Positions 8,763 to 17,968 of a stretch of DNA of 64,000 nucleotides are shown here, in pieces. This DNA comes from Chitinophaga sp. YR573 (GTDB taxonomy: Bacteria > Bacteroidota > Bacteroidia > Chitinophagales > Chitinophagaceae). Location: positions 1,009,199 through 1,073,198 of the forward strand of contig NZ_FOJF01000001.1 in assembly GCF_900110995.1 (NCBI RefSeq), in the 5' to 3' direction. The translations under genes and the position numbers were made by a program. Under the pieces are notes generated by a model. It saw nothing but the letters and a program-made list of their open reading frames with translations. It was not told the DNA's origin and did not search any database. Within the stretch, counting starts at the first letter, position 1, and the number at the start of each line of letters is the position of its first letter.

Positions 8763-9411
8763 TGTGGCCATTGCCGACGACCATGTACTGGTAAGAAAAG
8801 CACTCAGCAGGCTGATTAATACCTTCCCTGATTACTTCATTTTGTTCGAAGCCAGCAACGGAGAAGAAGTAGTAAAGATCATTAATAACCGTGAACTACA
8901 GTTACCGGATATCCTTATTCTGGACGTGAATATGCCCGGTATGAACGGATATGAAACCGCTACCTGGATCAATAACCACTTCCCTCAGATCAAAGTACTG
9001 GCCCTGTCTATGCTGAATGATGAATCTGTGATCATCAAGATGCTCAAGTCCGGCGCTAAAGGCTACATCATGAAAAATGTGGAACCGGATGATTTGCAGG
9101 AAGCATTTGATTCTATTATCAAAAAAGACTTCTATCTCCCTGATTATATCTCCGGTAAAGTGATTTCCGGCTTGCAGAAGGACGTATTATCATTAAATGA
9201 GAAGATAGAGCTGACGGCTAAAGAAAAGACGTTTTTACAGTATCTCTGTACGGAATTATCTTATAAAGAGATCGCCCAGAAGATGTTTGTAAGCCCACGT
9301 ACTATTGATGATTACAAAAGCAGCCTTTGTGATAAACTGAAGGTAAAAACGAGAGTTGGGCTGGTGATTTTTGGAATCAGATATGGGTTGATAGATATCA
9401 ATACTGATTGA
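8734..9411 (+). CDS. Response regulator, NarL/LuxR family
   Basis: The 225-aa protein has a receiver domain (about 8-125) with the acidic pair Asp15-Asp16, phosphoacceptor Asp64 in LILDVNMPG, and KGYIMK containing the conserved lysine. A C-terminal LuxR-type helix-turn-helix (about 155-220) contains LSYKEIAQKMFVSPRTIDDY. It should be phosphorylated by the kinase encoded just upstream, whose gene it overlaps by 29 nt, and should bind DNA as a dimer. The ATG at 8734 is the only start that includes the entire receiver domain without a longer overlap. The targets are unknown; the CPPGC gene upstream is a candidate by position only. Confidence 0.95.
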   Translation: MSITRKSKYSVAIADDHVLVRKALSRLINTFPDYFILFEASNGEEVVKIINNRELQLPDILILDVNMPGMNGYETATWINNHFPQIKVLALSMLNDESVIIKMLKSGAKGYIMKNVEPDDLQEAFDSIIKKDFYLPDYISGKVISGLQKDVLSLNEKIELTAKEKTFLQYLCTELSYKEIAQKMFVSPRTIDDYKSSLCDKLKVKTRVGLVIFGIRYGLIDINTD

Positions 9412-9423
9412 TAATAAATAGCG

Positions 9424-10692
9424 CTACAGCGCATGGTCTTTAAAGACGGTCTTTCCTTTCCAGGCTCTCTGAGCTGTCCATTCCTCCGGCTTTCCCGCCC
9501 AGAAAGCATGTTCCGGAGGTAACCCAAGGGCCAGAAACCCGGTAGTGCATAGATATAAGCTACCGGTTGCTGTATATACATCTGCGATCTCCGGCTGATA
9601 ACCACAGAACCCAAGTTGCAGCCAGCCTTTGTTATCAAAGGTGCCTTTTGTTTCAAAGATGTTTTTCATCACTGCTGTTAAGGCACAACGTACCTGTGCC
9701 GGGGACAATCCTTCTGGTAGCTGCTCATGTAATGCCAGCTGTACCAGCGGCTGGAAAGCCGCATTCCTGTATACCATAGACCTTCCTACTACCGGGAACG
9801 TCCCTTCGGGGGAAATCAGCCTTTCCTGGATAACACCATAACGCTGCATTCTTATAATAGCAGTATCGTATTCTTTCTTATTGATTTTCCCTTTATCTGA
9901 TAATACTTTCAGTATATCAGTTAACATGGGATGGATAACAAAAGCGTTGTAATAATCGAAATGGAAATCCGGGCCATCGCCATACATTCCATCTCCTTTA
10001 TACCATTCTGCATGTTTCTTAATGGCATAGTCTACACGCATGGCATCCCATTCTTCTCCGAATAATAATAAAGCGGCTTCTATGATAGCAGAGAATAATA
10101 ACCAGTTGTTATAACCGGGAGTAATGCTACGCAGGCTTTTAAAACTACTGATGACCTGTTGTTTTACAGTTGCCGGCAGCGGCGCCCATAATTGCTTTGG
10201 CGCGCGGATAAAGGCATGGGCTAAGAAAGCCCCATCTACTAATGGCTGCCCGTCGTATTTACCCGTAAAGTTCATGTAATCCGGGCCATCCGGGTTTACT
10301 GCCTGTGCGGTTGCTTCCAGGGCGTATGTTGTTAAGGTGATCCTCATACTGCCTTCCATTGTATTATCTGCACCCAGTTCTAACCAGGGCGCAATACCTG
10401 CCATTGTGCGGCCGAAGGCTTCTAAGTAAGTCACCTTTTCTACCGGCTTGTTATAACCCGGTGCTGTCACCAGCGGCATCACCTGTTTTAACTGCCCCTT
10501 GCTGAGGTTCAGTAAAACAGGTGTTGCTATACGGTTTAATAAGTTTGCCCAGTAGGTTCTGTCAGTGTTTACAGGATCTTTATCTATCAGAGAATCTTTT
10601 TCTTTATCTGCGATAAAAACACTTTCCCCTGTTTTTACAACACCGGCCATACCTACTAATGGAATCGCTTTTATAAAATTACGTCTCTGCAT
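9424..10692 (-). CDS. DUF2264 family protein, probable uronate-releasing glycosidase
   Basis: The 422-aa protein begins MQRRNFIKAIPLVGMAG, a Tat-like or Sec-type signal, so it is probably exported. The body matches DUF2264, with YWANLLNRIATPVLLNLSKG, YLEAFGRTMAGIAPWLELG, NNWLLFSAIIEAALLLFGEEWD, YKGDGMYGDGPDFHFDYYN and a C-terminal LGFCGYQPEIADVYTATGSLYLC. The fold is an alpha/alpha barrel like GH88 and GH105. From memory, this family is associated with CAZy GH154 (beta-glucuronidase activity), which I could not check. It is the last gene of the kduI operon and its ATG shares one base with the GH88 stop codon (TAATG). The context supports release of uronic acid from oligosaccharides in the periplasm. 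The exact linkage is unknown. Confidence 0.85.
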   Translation of the reverse strand: MQRRNFIKAIPLVGMAGVVKTGESVFIADKEKDSLIDKDPVNTDRTYWANLLNRIATPVLLNLSKGQLKQVMPLVTAPGYNKPVEKVTYLEAFGRTMAGIAPWLELGADNTMEGSMRITLTTYALEATAQAVNPDGPDYMNFTGKYDGQPLVDGAFLAHAFIRAPKQLWAPLPATVKQQVISSFKSLRSITPGYNNWLLFSAIIEAALLLFGEEWDAMRVDYAIKKHAEWYKGDGMYGDGPDFHFDYYNAFVIHPMLTDILKVLSDKGKINKKEYDTAIIRMQRYGVIQERLISPEGTFPVVGRSMVYRNAAFQPLVQLALHEQLPEGLSPAQVRCALTAVMKNIFETKGTFDNKGWLQLGFCGYQPEIADVYTATGSLYLCTTGFLALGLPPEHAFWAGKPEEWTAQRAWKGKTVFKDHAL

Positions 10693-11903
10693 TATTTAGC
10701 CCATTGTTTGTATCGTAACAATGCTTCTACAAAATAATAATCTGCATAAGTAAGGGGTACATCTACCTCCGACTTATGAGGTAAAGAACCTACACTATGC
10801 TTCAGAATAAAGTCATTATTCTCACCCGGTTTAGCCAGGTAATCAGGGCTGCACAAACTCTCTAACATCTTCTCTCCTGCATTCCAGTAACGGGTAGAAG
10901 CAGTCCCTTTTACATAACGGCTTAACTCCAGTAATGCAGAAGCAGCCACAGCGCCCGCAGAAGCATCTCTTGGTGTTGGATCTGGCGAGTCAACGTTCAT
11001 TGTTACTTTCGGCGCATCATAATCCCAGATAGGGATCAGATCTTTAGGCATCCTTGGATTATTTAAGATAAAATCAGCAATATGCTGCGCCTGATCAAGA
11101 TATCTTTTGTCTTTAGTTTCACGATACATCATGGTATAACCATATAATCCCCATGCCTGTCCTCTTGACCATGCAGAACTATCCGCCGCTCCCTGATGCG
11201 TTTGTCTTTTTATCACTGCACCGGTAGTAGAATCATACGCTACCACATGATAAGAACTGTAATTTTCACGGAAATGGTGCAGCATAGTTGTATTCGCATG
11301 CGTACGCGCAATATGCGCAAAAGAGGTATCATGCGTAACCCTGCTGGCCCAGGTAAGCAGTTCCAGGTTCATCATATTATCAATGATCACAGGATACTCC
11401 CAGGCACCATGGTCCCATGATTTAATACAACCTACTTTAGGATTAAAACGGGTAGAAAGAGAACGCGCACTGGTCAATAACACTTCTTTATAAGCAGGAT
11501 TATTAGTGAGACGATATGCATTACCAAAACTGCAATACATCATAAAGCCAAGGTCATGTGTATGCTTGTTATTCTTTTCTTTTTCTACAAGGGAATCACG
11601 TTTAATAGCTTCCTTTTTTAAAGTATTGTCTTTTGTGTATTCATATAAATACCATAAAGTACCGGGATAAAAACCAGCTGTCCACCAATCAGACTTCGCA
11701 GTCACCAGCTTACCTGTCATGTTATTGGTAGAACGGGGTAACACTGTATCTGGTAAATGCTGCATCATCAGCTTATACTGACCGGCAGCAAAATTAAGTG
11801 TCTTATCTGCCAGGGTTATCATCTGTTTTTTACGCGCAGGAGTCTGGGCAATTACCTGCATCACAAAAAGCAACACAAGTAATGTGAAACTGAGTTTTTT
11901 CAT
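10692..11903 (-). CDS. GH88 unsaturated glucuronyl/galacturonyl hydrolase
   Basis: The 403-aa protein has a signal peptide (about 1-19, ending QVIAQ) and a GH88 alpha/alpha barrel. Asp117 in HTHDLGF and Asp175 in IIDNMMNLE correspond to the two essential aspartates of the family. SRGQAWGLYGYTMMYRET and PRDASAGAVAASALLEL are further family signatures. GH88 enzymes hydrate the C4-C5 double bond of the uronate that polysaccharide lyases leave at the non-reducing end, releasing a 4-deoxy-5-keto uronate. KduI and KduD of the same operon process that product. The gene lies 19 nt after lacI and is coupled to the DUF2264 gene. The parent polysaccharide cannot be told, because no lyase or SusCD pair is in view. 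Confidence 0.93.
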   Translation of the reverse strand: MKKLSFTLLVLLFVMQVIAQTPARKKQMITLADKTLNFAAGQYKLMMQHLPDTVLPRSTNNMTGKLVTAKSDWWTAGFYPGTLWYLYEYTKDNTLKKEAIKRDSLVEKEKNNKHTHDLGFMMYCSFGNAYRLTNNPAYKEVLLTSARSLSTRFNPKVGCIKSWDHGAWEYPVIIDNMMNLELLTWASRVTHDTSFAHIARTHANTTMLHHFRENYSSYHVVAYDSTTGAVIKRQTHQGAADSSAWSRGQAWGLYGYTMMYRETKDKRYLDQAQHIADFILNNPRMPKDLIPIWDYDAPKVTMNVDSPDPTPRDASAGAVAASALLELSRYVKGTASTRYWNAGEKMLESLCSPDYLAKPGENNDFILKHSVGSLPHKSEVDVPLTYADYYFVEALLRYKQWAK

Positions 11904-11922
11904 CCGTGTATTTTTTAAATTA

Positions 11923-12975
11923 TTACTTCTTCTTTCCGCGGGTTTTCACTACAGGACCTTCCGTAGAAGCGCGGGTAATTAATTCAATGGGAATAATCTC
12001 TTCGTTATACTTCTGTACAGGCTTAGACTGCTGTAACAATTCCAGCAGGGCCGCCGCTACCTTCTCTCCCATCAGTGCAGGGCACTGGTCCACAGAAGTA
12101 ATAGAAGGCGTAATGATCTCCGCACGCGGGTCGTTGGAATAACCCGCTATTTTAATATCCTCCGGCACACGCAGTTTTATCTTTCTGCAATACTCCAGGA
12201 TAGTAATGGCAGTAGTATCGTTGGCAGCGAAAACACCATCCGGGTAAGGCTGCTGCGCGAATATTTTCTCGCAGGTCTGTAAGGCATTTTCGCGGGTTAG
12301 TTCATGATAAAAGATACGCGATTTCTTAAAAGGTATCTTATGCTGCTGCAAGGCACTTTTATACCCTGCTACTCTTTCTACGTAGAGGTTACAGGTAAGC
12401 GGCCCGGAAATATGTACAATATCTTTACAGCCTCTTTCTATCAGGTGATTGGTAACAGTGAGACCACCCAGGTAATCATCTCCCTTAATCACTTTCACTT
12501 TATAATCCTTAGGCACACGATCGAAAAATACCAGGGGAATATTGTTCTCATTGAATACATCAAAATGAGAGAAGTCGGTAGTATATAAAGTGGTAGATAC
12601 CGCCAGTGCATCCACACGTGCGGAATACAGGGTATCTGCCAGGGCTATTTCCTGTTCCAGGGAATCATTGGATTGACAGATCAGCAGGTTATACCCATGC
12701 TCCTGCAATTTGTTCTGAATAACTGTACTGATAGTAGCAGGAAAGAACATAGAGATACGAGGTACTACCAGGCCAATGGTCTTGCTTTTATTATTGCGCA
12801 AACCGGCAGCCATGGTATTAGGACGATACCCCATTTTACGGGCCATCTTCTTTACCTTTTCTTTTGTCTTTGCACTGATGTTGGGATGATCATGCAATGC
12901 CCGGGAAACGGTAGATACGGAAAGTTCTAACTCTTCCGCAATATCGACAATTGTCTTTTCTGTTCTTTTGCTCAT
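11923..12975 (-). CDS. LacI-family repressor, probable uronate regulon regulator
   Basis: The 350-aa protein has an N-terminal LacI helix-turn-helix (about 8-28, VDIAEELELSVSTVSRALH), a hinge helix (RPNTMAAGLRNNKS, about 52-65) and a periplasmic-binding-like effector domain with VFAANDTTAITILEY and AGYSNDP. It sits inside the kduI operon, between kduD and the GH88 gene (gaps 22 and 19 nt), so it is probably autoregulated. Two identical 14-bp palindromes, TGCAAACGTTTGCA, occur upstream of kduI and of exuT and have the form typical of LacI-family operators. I infer that the repressor binds them and that a pathway intermediate such as 2-keto-3-deoxygluconate releases it; the inducer is a guess. 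Confidence 0.92.
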   Translation of the reverse strand: MSKRTEKTIVDIAEELELSVSTVSRALHDHPNISAKTKEKVKKMARKMGYRPNTMAAGLRNNKSKTIGLVVPRISMFFPATISTVIQNKLQEHGYNLLICQSNDSLEQEIALADTLYSARVDALAVSTTLYTTDFSHFDVFNENNIPLVFFDRVPKDYKVKVIKGDDYLGGLTVTNHLIERGCKDIVHISGPLTCNLYVERVAGYKSALQQHKIPFKKSRIFYHELTRENALQTCEKIFAQQPYPDGVFAANDTTAITILEYCRKIKLRVPEDIKIAGYSNDPRAEIITPSITSVDQCPALMGEKVAAALLELLQQSKPVQKYNEEIIPIELITRASTEGPVVKTRGKKK

Positions 12976-12997
12976 ATATCAGTATTCAGGTGGAGTT

Positions 12998-13765
12998 TTA
13001 TCGTCCCATCCATCCCCCGTCTACTGTTAAAATGGTACCATGTACATAGTCCGATGCTTTGGATGCCAGGAATACGGCCGGACCTTTAAAATCCTCCGGA
13101 TTACCCCAGCGTCCTGCCGGTATGCGGTCCAGTATAGCAGCACTTCTTTTTTCATCTGCACGTAATGCAGCCGTATTATCCGTAGCAATATAACCGGGCG
13201 CAATGGCATTCACATTGATGCCTTTGCCTGCCCATTCATTGGCGAATGCTTTTACCAGTGAACCAACGGCTCCTTTGCTTGCGGCATAACCAGGTACATT
13301 AATCCCCCCCTGGAATGTAAGTAACGATGCCGTAAAGATAATCTTTCCACTGCCATGAGAAAGCATCTGTTTACCTATTTCACGGGTGAGTATAAAAGGA
13401 CTATTCAGATTGATATCCAATACTTCATCCCAGTATTCATCCGGATGTTCGGCTGCGGGCTTTCTCAGAATAGTACCTGCATTGTTTACCAGTATATCTA
13501 TCACAGGAAATTGTCCTGTTACTTCTCTGATAAAATTATATAAAACGGTACGGTCTCCAAAGTCGGCCTGGTAGGCATGAAATTTCCTGCCCAGTGCTGT
13601 TACCGCCTTTTCTATCTCACTGCCTTCTTTTTCCAGAGTAGCTGAAACACCGATGATATCCGCCCCTGCTTCTGCCAGTGCCAATGCCATACCAAAGCCG
13701 ATACCTCTTTTACAACCTGTTACCAGCGCTGTTTTTCCCGTAAGATCAAATGATTGTAATACCAT
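12998..13765 (-). CDS. kduD: 2-dehydro-3-deoxy-D-gluconate 5-dehydrogenase
   Basis: This 255-aa short-chain dehydrogenase has the nucleotide-binding TGCKRGIGFG (16-25), NNAG (95-98), catalytic Ser147, Tyr160 and Lys164 in GYAASKGAVG, and a C-terminal GGW. The family has NAD-dependent activity that interconverts 5-keto-4-deoxyuronate-derived diketogluconate and 2-keto-3-deoxygluconate (KDG). The neighbouring kduI gene (11 nt upstream) makes this assignment specific rather than just a generic SDR. Its product KDG would feed KdgK and Eda, encoded further along in the window. Confidence 0.92.
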   Translation of the reverse strand: MVLQSFDLTGKTALVTGCKRGIGFGMALALAEAGADIIGVSATLEKEGSEIEKAVTALGRKFHAYQADFGDRTVLYNFIREVTGQFPVIDILVNNAGTILRKPAAEHPDEYWDEVLDINLNSPFILTREIGKQMLSHGSGKIIFTASLLTFQGGINVPGYAASKGAVGSLVKAFANEWAGKGINVNAIAPGYIATDNTAALRADEKRSAAILDRIPAGRWGNPEDFKGPAVFLASKASDYVHGTILTVDGGWMGR

Positions 13766-13776
13766 GATTGATAAGT

Positions 13777-14613
13777 TTATCGCAGGTCAGGAATTGCACA
13801 TACATCCATATCTCCATAATCCAGGTTCTCACCGGCCATACCCCATATAAAGGTATAGTTGCTGGTACCGGCGCCTGAGTGTACAGACCATGGCGGAGAA
13901 ATAACTGCCTGCTCGTTCTGCATCCAGATATGCCTTGTTTCCTGTGGCTGCCCCCAGAAATGACATACGGACTGCCCCTGTGGTACTTCAAAATAGAAGT
14001 ATACTTCCATGCGCCTGTCGTGCGTATGTGCCGGCATGGTGTTCCATACACTGCCTGTTTTCAGCTCTGTCATACCCATCTGCAACTGGCAGGTAGGCAG
14101 TACCGTGCTTACTATCAGCTTATTGATGGTGCGGTGATTGGATGTTTCCATGGCGCCTAAAGTAACTACCTCAGCGTCTTTGCGGGTAACATGACGGGTA
14201 GGGAATTCTTTATGTGCAGGTGTTGAGTTCAGGTAAAACTTAGCAGGAGAACCGGCATCTTTACTGCTGAACAGCACTTCCTGTTTACCTCTTCCTACAT
14301 ACAATGCTTCTTTATAAGCTATCTCAAATGCTTCTCCGTCTACGGTCACAGTGCCTGCACCACCCACGTTAATGATGCCCAGTTCACGCCTTTCCAGGAA
14401 GTATACTGCCTTTAACTGATCCGGCGCTTCCAGCTTTACAGGCCCGGCCACAGGCATGATACCACCGGTAATGAAGCGGTCGTAATGACTGTATACCAGT
14501 CTTACATTATCCTTTTCAAACAGTTTATCTATTAAGAGTTCATTCCTTGTTTCTTCTGTATTCCAACGCTGCACAGCGGCTGGACTGGAGGCATACCTCG
14601 TTTCTGCGGTCAT
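13777..14613 (-). CDS. kduI: 5-dehydro-4-deoxy-D-glucuronate isomerase
   Basis: The 278-aa cupin isomerises 4-deoxy-L-threo-5-hexosulose uronate to 3-deoxy-D-glycero-2,5-hexodiulosonate. The metal ligands fall at His196, His198 ([13 protein letters not shown]), Glu203 and His245 (WSVHSGAGT), which is the same numbering I recall for the E. coli enzyme. Length also matches. It is the first gene of the operon kduI-kduD-lacI-GH88-DUF2264. An exact TGCAAACGTTTGCA palindrome lies 80 nt before the start codon, which points to LacI control. The divergent uxaA gene shares this upstream region. Confidence 0.95.
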   Translation of the reverse strand: MTAETRYASSPAAVQRWNTEETRNELLIDKLFEKDNVRLVYSHYDRFITGGIMPVAGPVKLEAPDQLKAVYFLERRELGIINVGGAGTVTVDGEAFEIAYKEALYVGRGKQEVLFSSKDAGSPAKFYLNSTPAHKEFPTRHVTRKDAEVVTLGAMETSNHRTINKLIVSTVLPTCQLQMGMTELKTGSVWNTMPAHTHDRRMEVYFYFEVPQGQSVCHFWGQPQETRHIWMQNEQAVISPPWSVHSGAGTSNYTFIWGMAGENLDYGDMDVCAIPDLR

Positions 14614-14692
14614 AATCTCGACATATTAATTTTAGAAATGATGAAGGTATTCTTCATAACGGGATGGAAAGATATAATATAATGCCGAAAAT

Positions 14693-14706
14693 TGCAAACG
14701 TTTGCA
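14693..14706. promoter_or_regulatory. Probable LacI-family operator in the kduI-uxaA divergent region
   Basis: TGCAAACGTTTGCA is a perfect 14-bp palindrome with the central CG typical of LacI-family operators. It is identical to 17969-17982. It lies 80 nt before kduI and 169 nt before uxaA, so it could control kduI or both. Confidence 0.75.
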
Positions 14707-14874
14707 CTATAAATACAGCAAGGGCAAAAAAGATAGGACAGTATAGGACACTGGCCTGTTTTAATGTTAAATTTTCCGCTAAACGGATTTAGCAAAGAAG
14801 TGAAGTCAAAATCTTATCATGGATTAAGATTTTAGTATTAACAGGGGGTTGTCTTATTTCATACTTTAGCCACC

Positions 14875-16521
14875 ATGAATACGTTTCTACAAATACATCC
14901 CGACGACAATGTTCTGGTGGCCTTGCAAGACCTGCAAAGCGGCACTGAAATCGGGTTTAATGGTTCCACGATTAAACTGCTGAAAAACGTCCCTGCCAAA
15001 CATAAATTTATGATCACCGACGTACAGGCCGGTGACCCTATCACCATGTACGGTGTACTGGTGGGTAAAGCCAATGAGCCTGTTCATAGAGGAGAAGTGA
15101 TCACTATATCCAATATCAAACACGATGCGAATGCTTTCCACGAAAAAGAAGGCAATATAGAATGGCAGAAGCCTGACGTAAGCAAATGGGAAACCCGCAC
15201 CTTCAATGGCTTCCATCGTAAAGACGGACAGGTTGGTACCCGTAATTACTGGCTGGTAATTCCGCTGGTATTCTGCGAGAACCGCAATGTGAGCGTGATT
15301 AAAACCGCTTTTGAAAGAGGTCTGGGCTTCGCTCCTACTGAAGTATACAACGAGCAGGTGCAGGACCTTGTGTCCTTATATAAAGAAGGCAATGTAGCTG
15401 CTATTAAGGAATACAAGGCAGAAGCAGTGGCTGCTTCCGCCAAACGTAACACGGTATTCTCTAATATAGATGGTATCAAATTCCTTACCCACGAAGGTGG
15501 CTGCGGTGGTACCCGCCAGGATGCAGATGCGCTATGCGCCCTGTTGGCAGGTTATATCCATCATCCTAATGTGGCAGGCGCTACTATCCTCAGTCTGGGT
15601 TGCCAGCATGCACAGGTATCTATCCTGCAGGCATCCCTGCAAAGACTGAACCCTGCATTCGACAAACCTTTACTGGTATTCGAACAGCAGAAGAGCGCTT
15701 CTGAATTTGCTATGCTGTCTGATGCGATTAAAGAAACTTTCCTGGCACTGATAGAAGCGGATAAAGTAAACCGCCAGCCGGCTCCTTTATCCAAACTGGT
15801 AATCGGACTGGAATGTGGTGGTTCTGATGGCTTCTCCGGTATTTCAGCTAACCCTGCTGTTGGTCATACTTCTGATCTGCTGGTAGCGTTGGGTGGTACT
15901 TCTATCTTATCAGAATTCCCTGAACTCTGCGGTGTAGAGCAGGAACTGATCAACCGTTGCGTAGAAAAAGATACTTCGGATAAATTCATCCGCATCATGC
16001 GTGCGTATGAAAGTCAGGCAGAATCTGTAGGCTCCGGTTTTTATATGAACCCTTCTCCGGGTAACATTAAAGACGGTCTGATCACAGATGCGATCAAATC
16101 CGCGGGTGCTGCTAAAAAAGGTGGTATCTCCCCTGTTACTGATGTACTGGACTATACGGAATATGTGAAGAAACCAGGATTGAACCTGCTGTGTACACCT
16201 GGTAACGATGTGGAATCTACCTCTGCGGAAGTCGGCTCCGGCGCTAATATTGTACTGTTCACAACGGGATTAGGTACGCCTACCGGCAATCCTATTGCCC
16301 CTGTAGTGAAACTGGCTACCAATACCAAACTGGCACAACGTATGCCTGATATCATTGATATCAATACCGGTACTATCATCAGCGGAGAGAAAAGTATTGA
16401 AGAGATGGGTGAAGAGATTATGGAGTTCGTGATCAAGACTGCCAATGGTGAAGTACATACCAAAGCTGAACTTTTAAACCAGGACGATTTCATTCCGTGG
16501 AAACGAGGTGTAAGTCTTTAA
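14875..16521 (+). CDS. uxaA: Altronate dehydratase
   Basis: The enzyme removes water from D-altronate to give 2-keto-3-deoxygluconate in galacturonate catabolism. The 548-aa protein has an N-terminal SAF domain (about 1-95, starting IHPDDNVLVALQDLQSG) joined to the catalytic UxaA region. Key motifs are NGFHRKDGQVGTRNYW, LTHEGGCGGTRQDAD, SLGCQHAQ, GLECGGSDGFSG and the C-terminal TGLGTPTGNPIAPVVK. The conserved cysteines probably hold the catalytic iron. The protein is somewhat longer than the E. coli enzyme of about 495 aa. It is divergent from kduI, and a strong hairpin terminator follows. Confidence 0.95.
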   Translation: MNTFLQIHPDDNVLVALQDLQSGTEIGFNGSTIKLLKNVPAKHKFMITDVQAGDPITMYGVLVGKANEPVHRGEVITISNIKHDANAFHEKEGNIEWQKPDVSKWETRTFNGFHRKDGQVGTRNYWLVIPLVFCENRNVSVIKTAFERGLGFAPTEVYNEQVQDLVSLYKEGNVAAIKEYKAEAVAASAKRNTVFSNIDGIKFLTHEGGCGGTRQDADALCALLAGYIHHPNVAGATILSLGCQHAQVSILQASLQRLNPAFDKPLLVFEQQKSASEFAMLSDAIKETFLALIEADKVNRQPAPLSKLVIGLECGGSDGFSGISANPAVGHTSDLLVALGGTSILSEFPELCGVEQELINRCVEKDTSDKFIRIMRAYESQAESVGSGFYMNPSPGNIKDGLITDAIKSAGAAKKGGISPVTDVLDYTEYVKKPGLNLLCTPGNDVESTSAEVGSGANIVLFTTGLGTPTGNPIAPVVKLATNTKLAQRMPDIIDINTGTIISGEKSIEEMGEEIMEFVIKTANGEVHTKAELLNQDDFIPWKRGVSL

Positions 16522-16532
16522 TACAGTTTTAA

Positions 16533-16570
16533 TTTTTTAGTGATGGTGTGAATGCACCATCACTAAAAAA
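16533..16570. terminator. Bidirectional terminator between uxaA and exuT
   Basis: TTTTTTAGTGATGGTG (16533-16548) and its perfect complement (16555-16570) flank a 6-nt loop. T-runs occur in both orientations, suiting the two convergent genes. Confidence 0.9.
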
Positions 16571-16582
16571 TTAAAGGGGTTT

Positions 16583-16601
16583 TGCAGGGCAAAGCCCTGC
16601 A
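16583..16601 (-). terminator. Second hairpin after exuT
   Basis: TGCAGGGC and GCCCTGCA pair around an AAA loop, just past the exuT stop codon. On the minus strand it is followed by AAAACCCC rather than a T-run, so it may work together with the adjacent stronger hairpin. Confidence 0.5.
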
Positions 16602-16616
16602 CCCAAAAATCAAACC

Positions 16617-17921
16617 TTAGATGTCTACTCTTTCCATCTTTGGCGCAAACAGGTGCATCATACCCCATGCAATGAGATAAGCGCAACCGCAGATAATAAA
16701 TAGAATGTTGTAACCCGCGCCGATATTTCCTAATAATTTATAATGATCCAGTAACCAGCCTACTACCAGAGGAAACAAACTTCCGCCTATAGAACCTGCC
16801 ATGCCACCAATACCTACTACGGAACTTACCGCATACTTGGGGAACATGTCAGATACTGTTGTAAAGATATTAGCCGACCATGCCTGGTGAGCGGCTGCAG
16901 CCAGACCGATAATAGTCACTACTACCCAGATATTCCCGGTTTGCTTTACAAAGATCACCGGTACTATACACACCGCAAATAACAACATGGAAGCTTTACG
17001 GGCCCTGAATACCGGCCATTGCCTCGATTTGATCAGCCAGGAAGATAAGTACCCGCCACCAATACTACCAATGGTACTGGCGGTATAAATGATGATCAGC
17101 TGTATGTTAGGTTTTGTAAAATCGAGGTGGAATGTAGTAGAGAAATAAGAAGGTAACCAGAAGAGGAAGAACCACCAGATAGGATCTGTGAGTAGTTTCC
17201 CGAATACAAAGGCCCAGGTCTGACGGATAGCTAATAATTGCATCCAGCCGATACGTGGTTTTTCCTGAGTAATATCCCTCACTTCATCATGATCACTATG
17301 GATATAATCAAATTCTTCTGTGGTAAGCATTTTATGCCGGGCAGGAATTTCGTACATGAATATCCAGAAGATGAGCCATATAAAACCAAGCACGCCAGTC
17401 CATATAAACGCCTGTTGCCAGCCATAAGTACCTGCCAGCCAGGGTACTACTATCGGCGCCACTACGGCCCCAATATTAGCCCCGGAATTAAAAATACCGG
17501 TAGCCAGCGCACGTTCCTTTTTAGGGAACCATTCTGCTACTGATTTAATGGCTACAGGAAAGTTGCCGGATTCACCCAGGCCCAGTAATACGCGGGCCAT
17601 ACCAAAGCCGATGGTAGATTTTGCCAGGGCATGTGCCATAGCAGCTACGCTCCATACAATGATGGAAAGAATGTAGCCCATTTTGGTGCCGATCTTATCT
17701 ACCAGACGGCCGAACAGTAATAACCCGATTGCGTAGGAAGCGGAAAATGCGGTAACGATGTGGCCATAATCAACTTCTGTCCAGTTGAAATCCTTTTCCA
17801 ACATAGGTTTCAGGAGTCCGATCACCTGCCTGTCTATATAGTTGATAGTAGTTGCAAAGAATAGGAGGGCACAAATGCGCCAACGATATCTGCCAATTGT
17901 AGTGGTATCCATGCCTTTCAT
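16617..17921 (-). CDS. exuT: MFS hexuronate transporter (ExuT-like)
   Basis: The 434-aa protein has about 12 transmembrane segments and belongs to the anion:cation symporter branch of the major facilitator superfamily. Typical motifs are TTINYIDRQVIGLLKPMLEKD at the first helix, GRLVDKIGTKMG (loop 2-3), GLGESGNFPVAIKSVAEWFPKKERALATGIFNSGANIGA and the late VVGIGGMAGSIGGSLFPLVVG. These place it with glucuronate/galacturonate transporters, which import hexuronates across the inner membrane with protons. The probable LacI operator 17969-17982 lies 48 nt before its start codon, so it seems to be co-regulated with kduI although it also follows the eda operon. The start MKGMDTTTIG was used; an internal Met at codon 4 is possible. 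Confidence 0.92.
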   Translation of the reverse strand: MKGMDTTTIGRYRWRICALLFFATTINYIDRQVIGLLKPMLEKDFNWTEVDYGHIVTAFSASYAIGLLLFGRLVDKIGTKMGYILSIIVWSVAAMAHALAKSTIGFGMARVLLGLGESGNFPVAIKSVAEWFPKKERALATGIFNSGANIGAVVAPIVVPWLAGTYGWQQAFIWTGVLGFIWLIFWIFMYEIPARHKMLTTEEFDYIHSDHDEVRDITQEKPRIGWMQLLAIRQTWAFVFGKLLTDPIWWFFLFWLPSYFSTTFHLDFTKPNIQLIIIYTASTIGSIGGGYLSSWLIKSRQWPVFRARKASMLLFAVCIVPVIFVKQTGNIWVVVTIIGLAAAAHQAWSANIFTTVSDMFPKYAVSSVVGIGGMAGSIGGSLFPLVVGWLLDHYKLLGNIGAGYNILFIICGCAYLIAWGMMHLFAPKMERVDI

Positions 17922-17968
17922 TTTGGAATTTATAAAGTATAGTCAATTTACAACTCTGCAACCAATAA

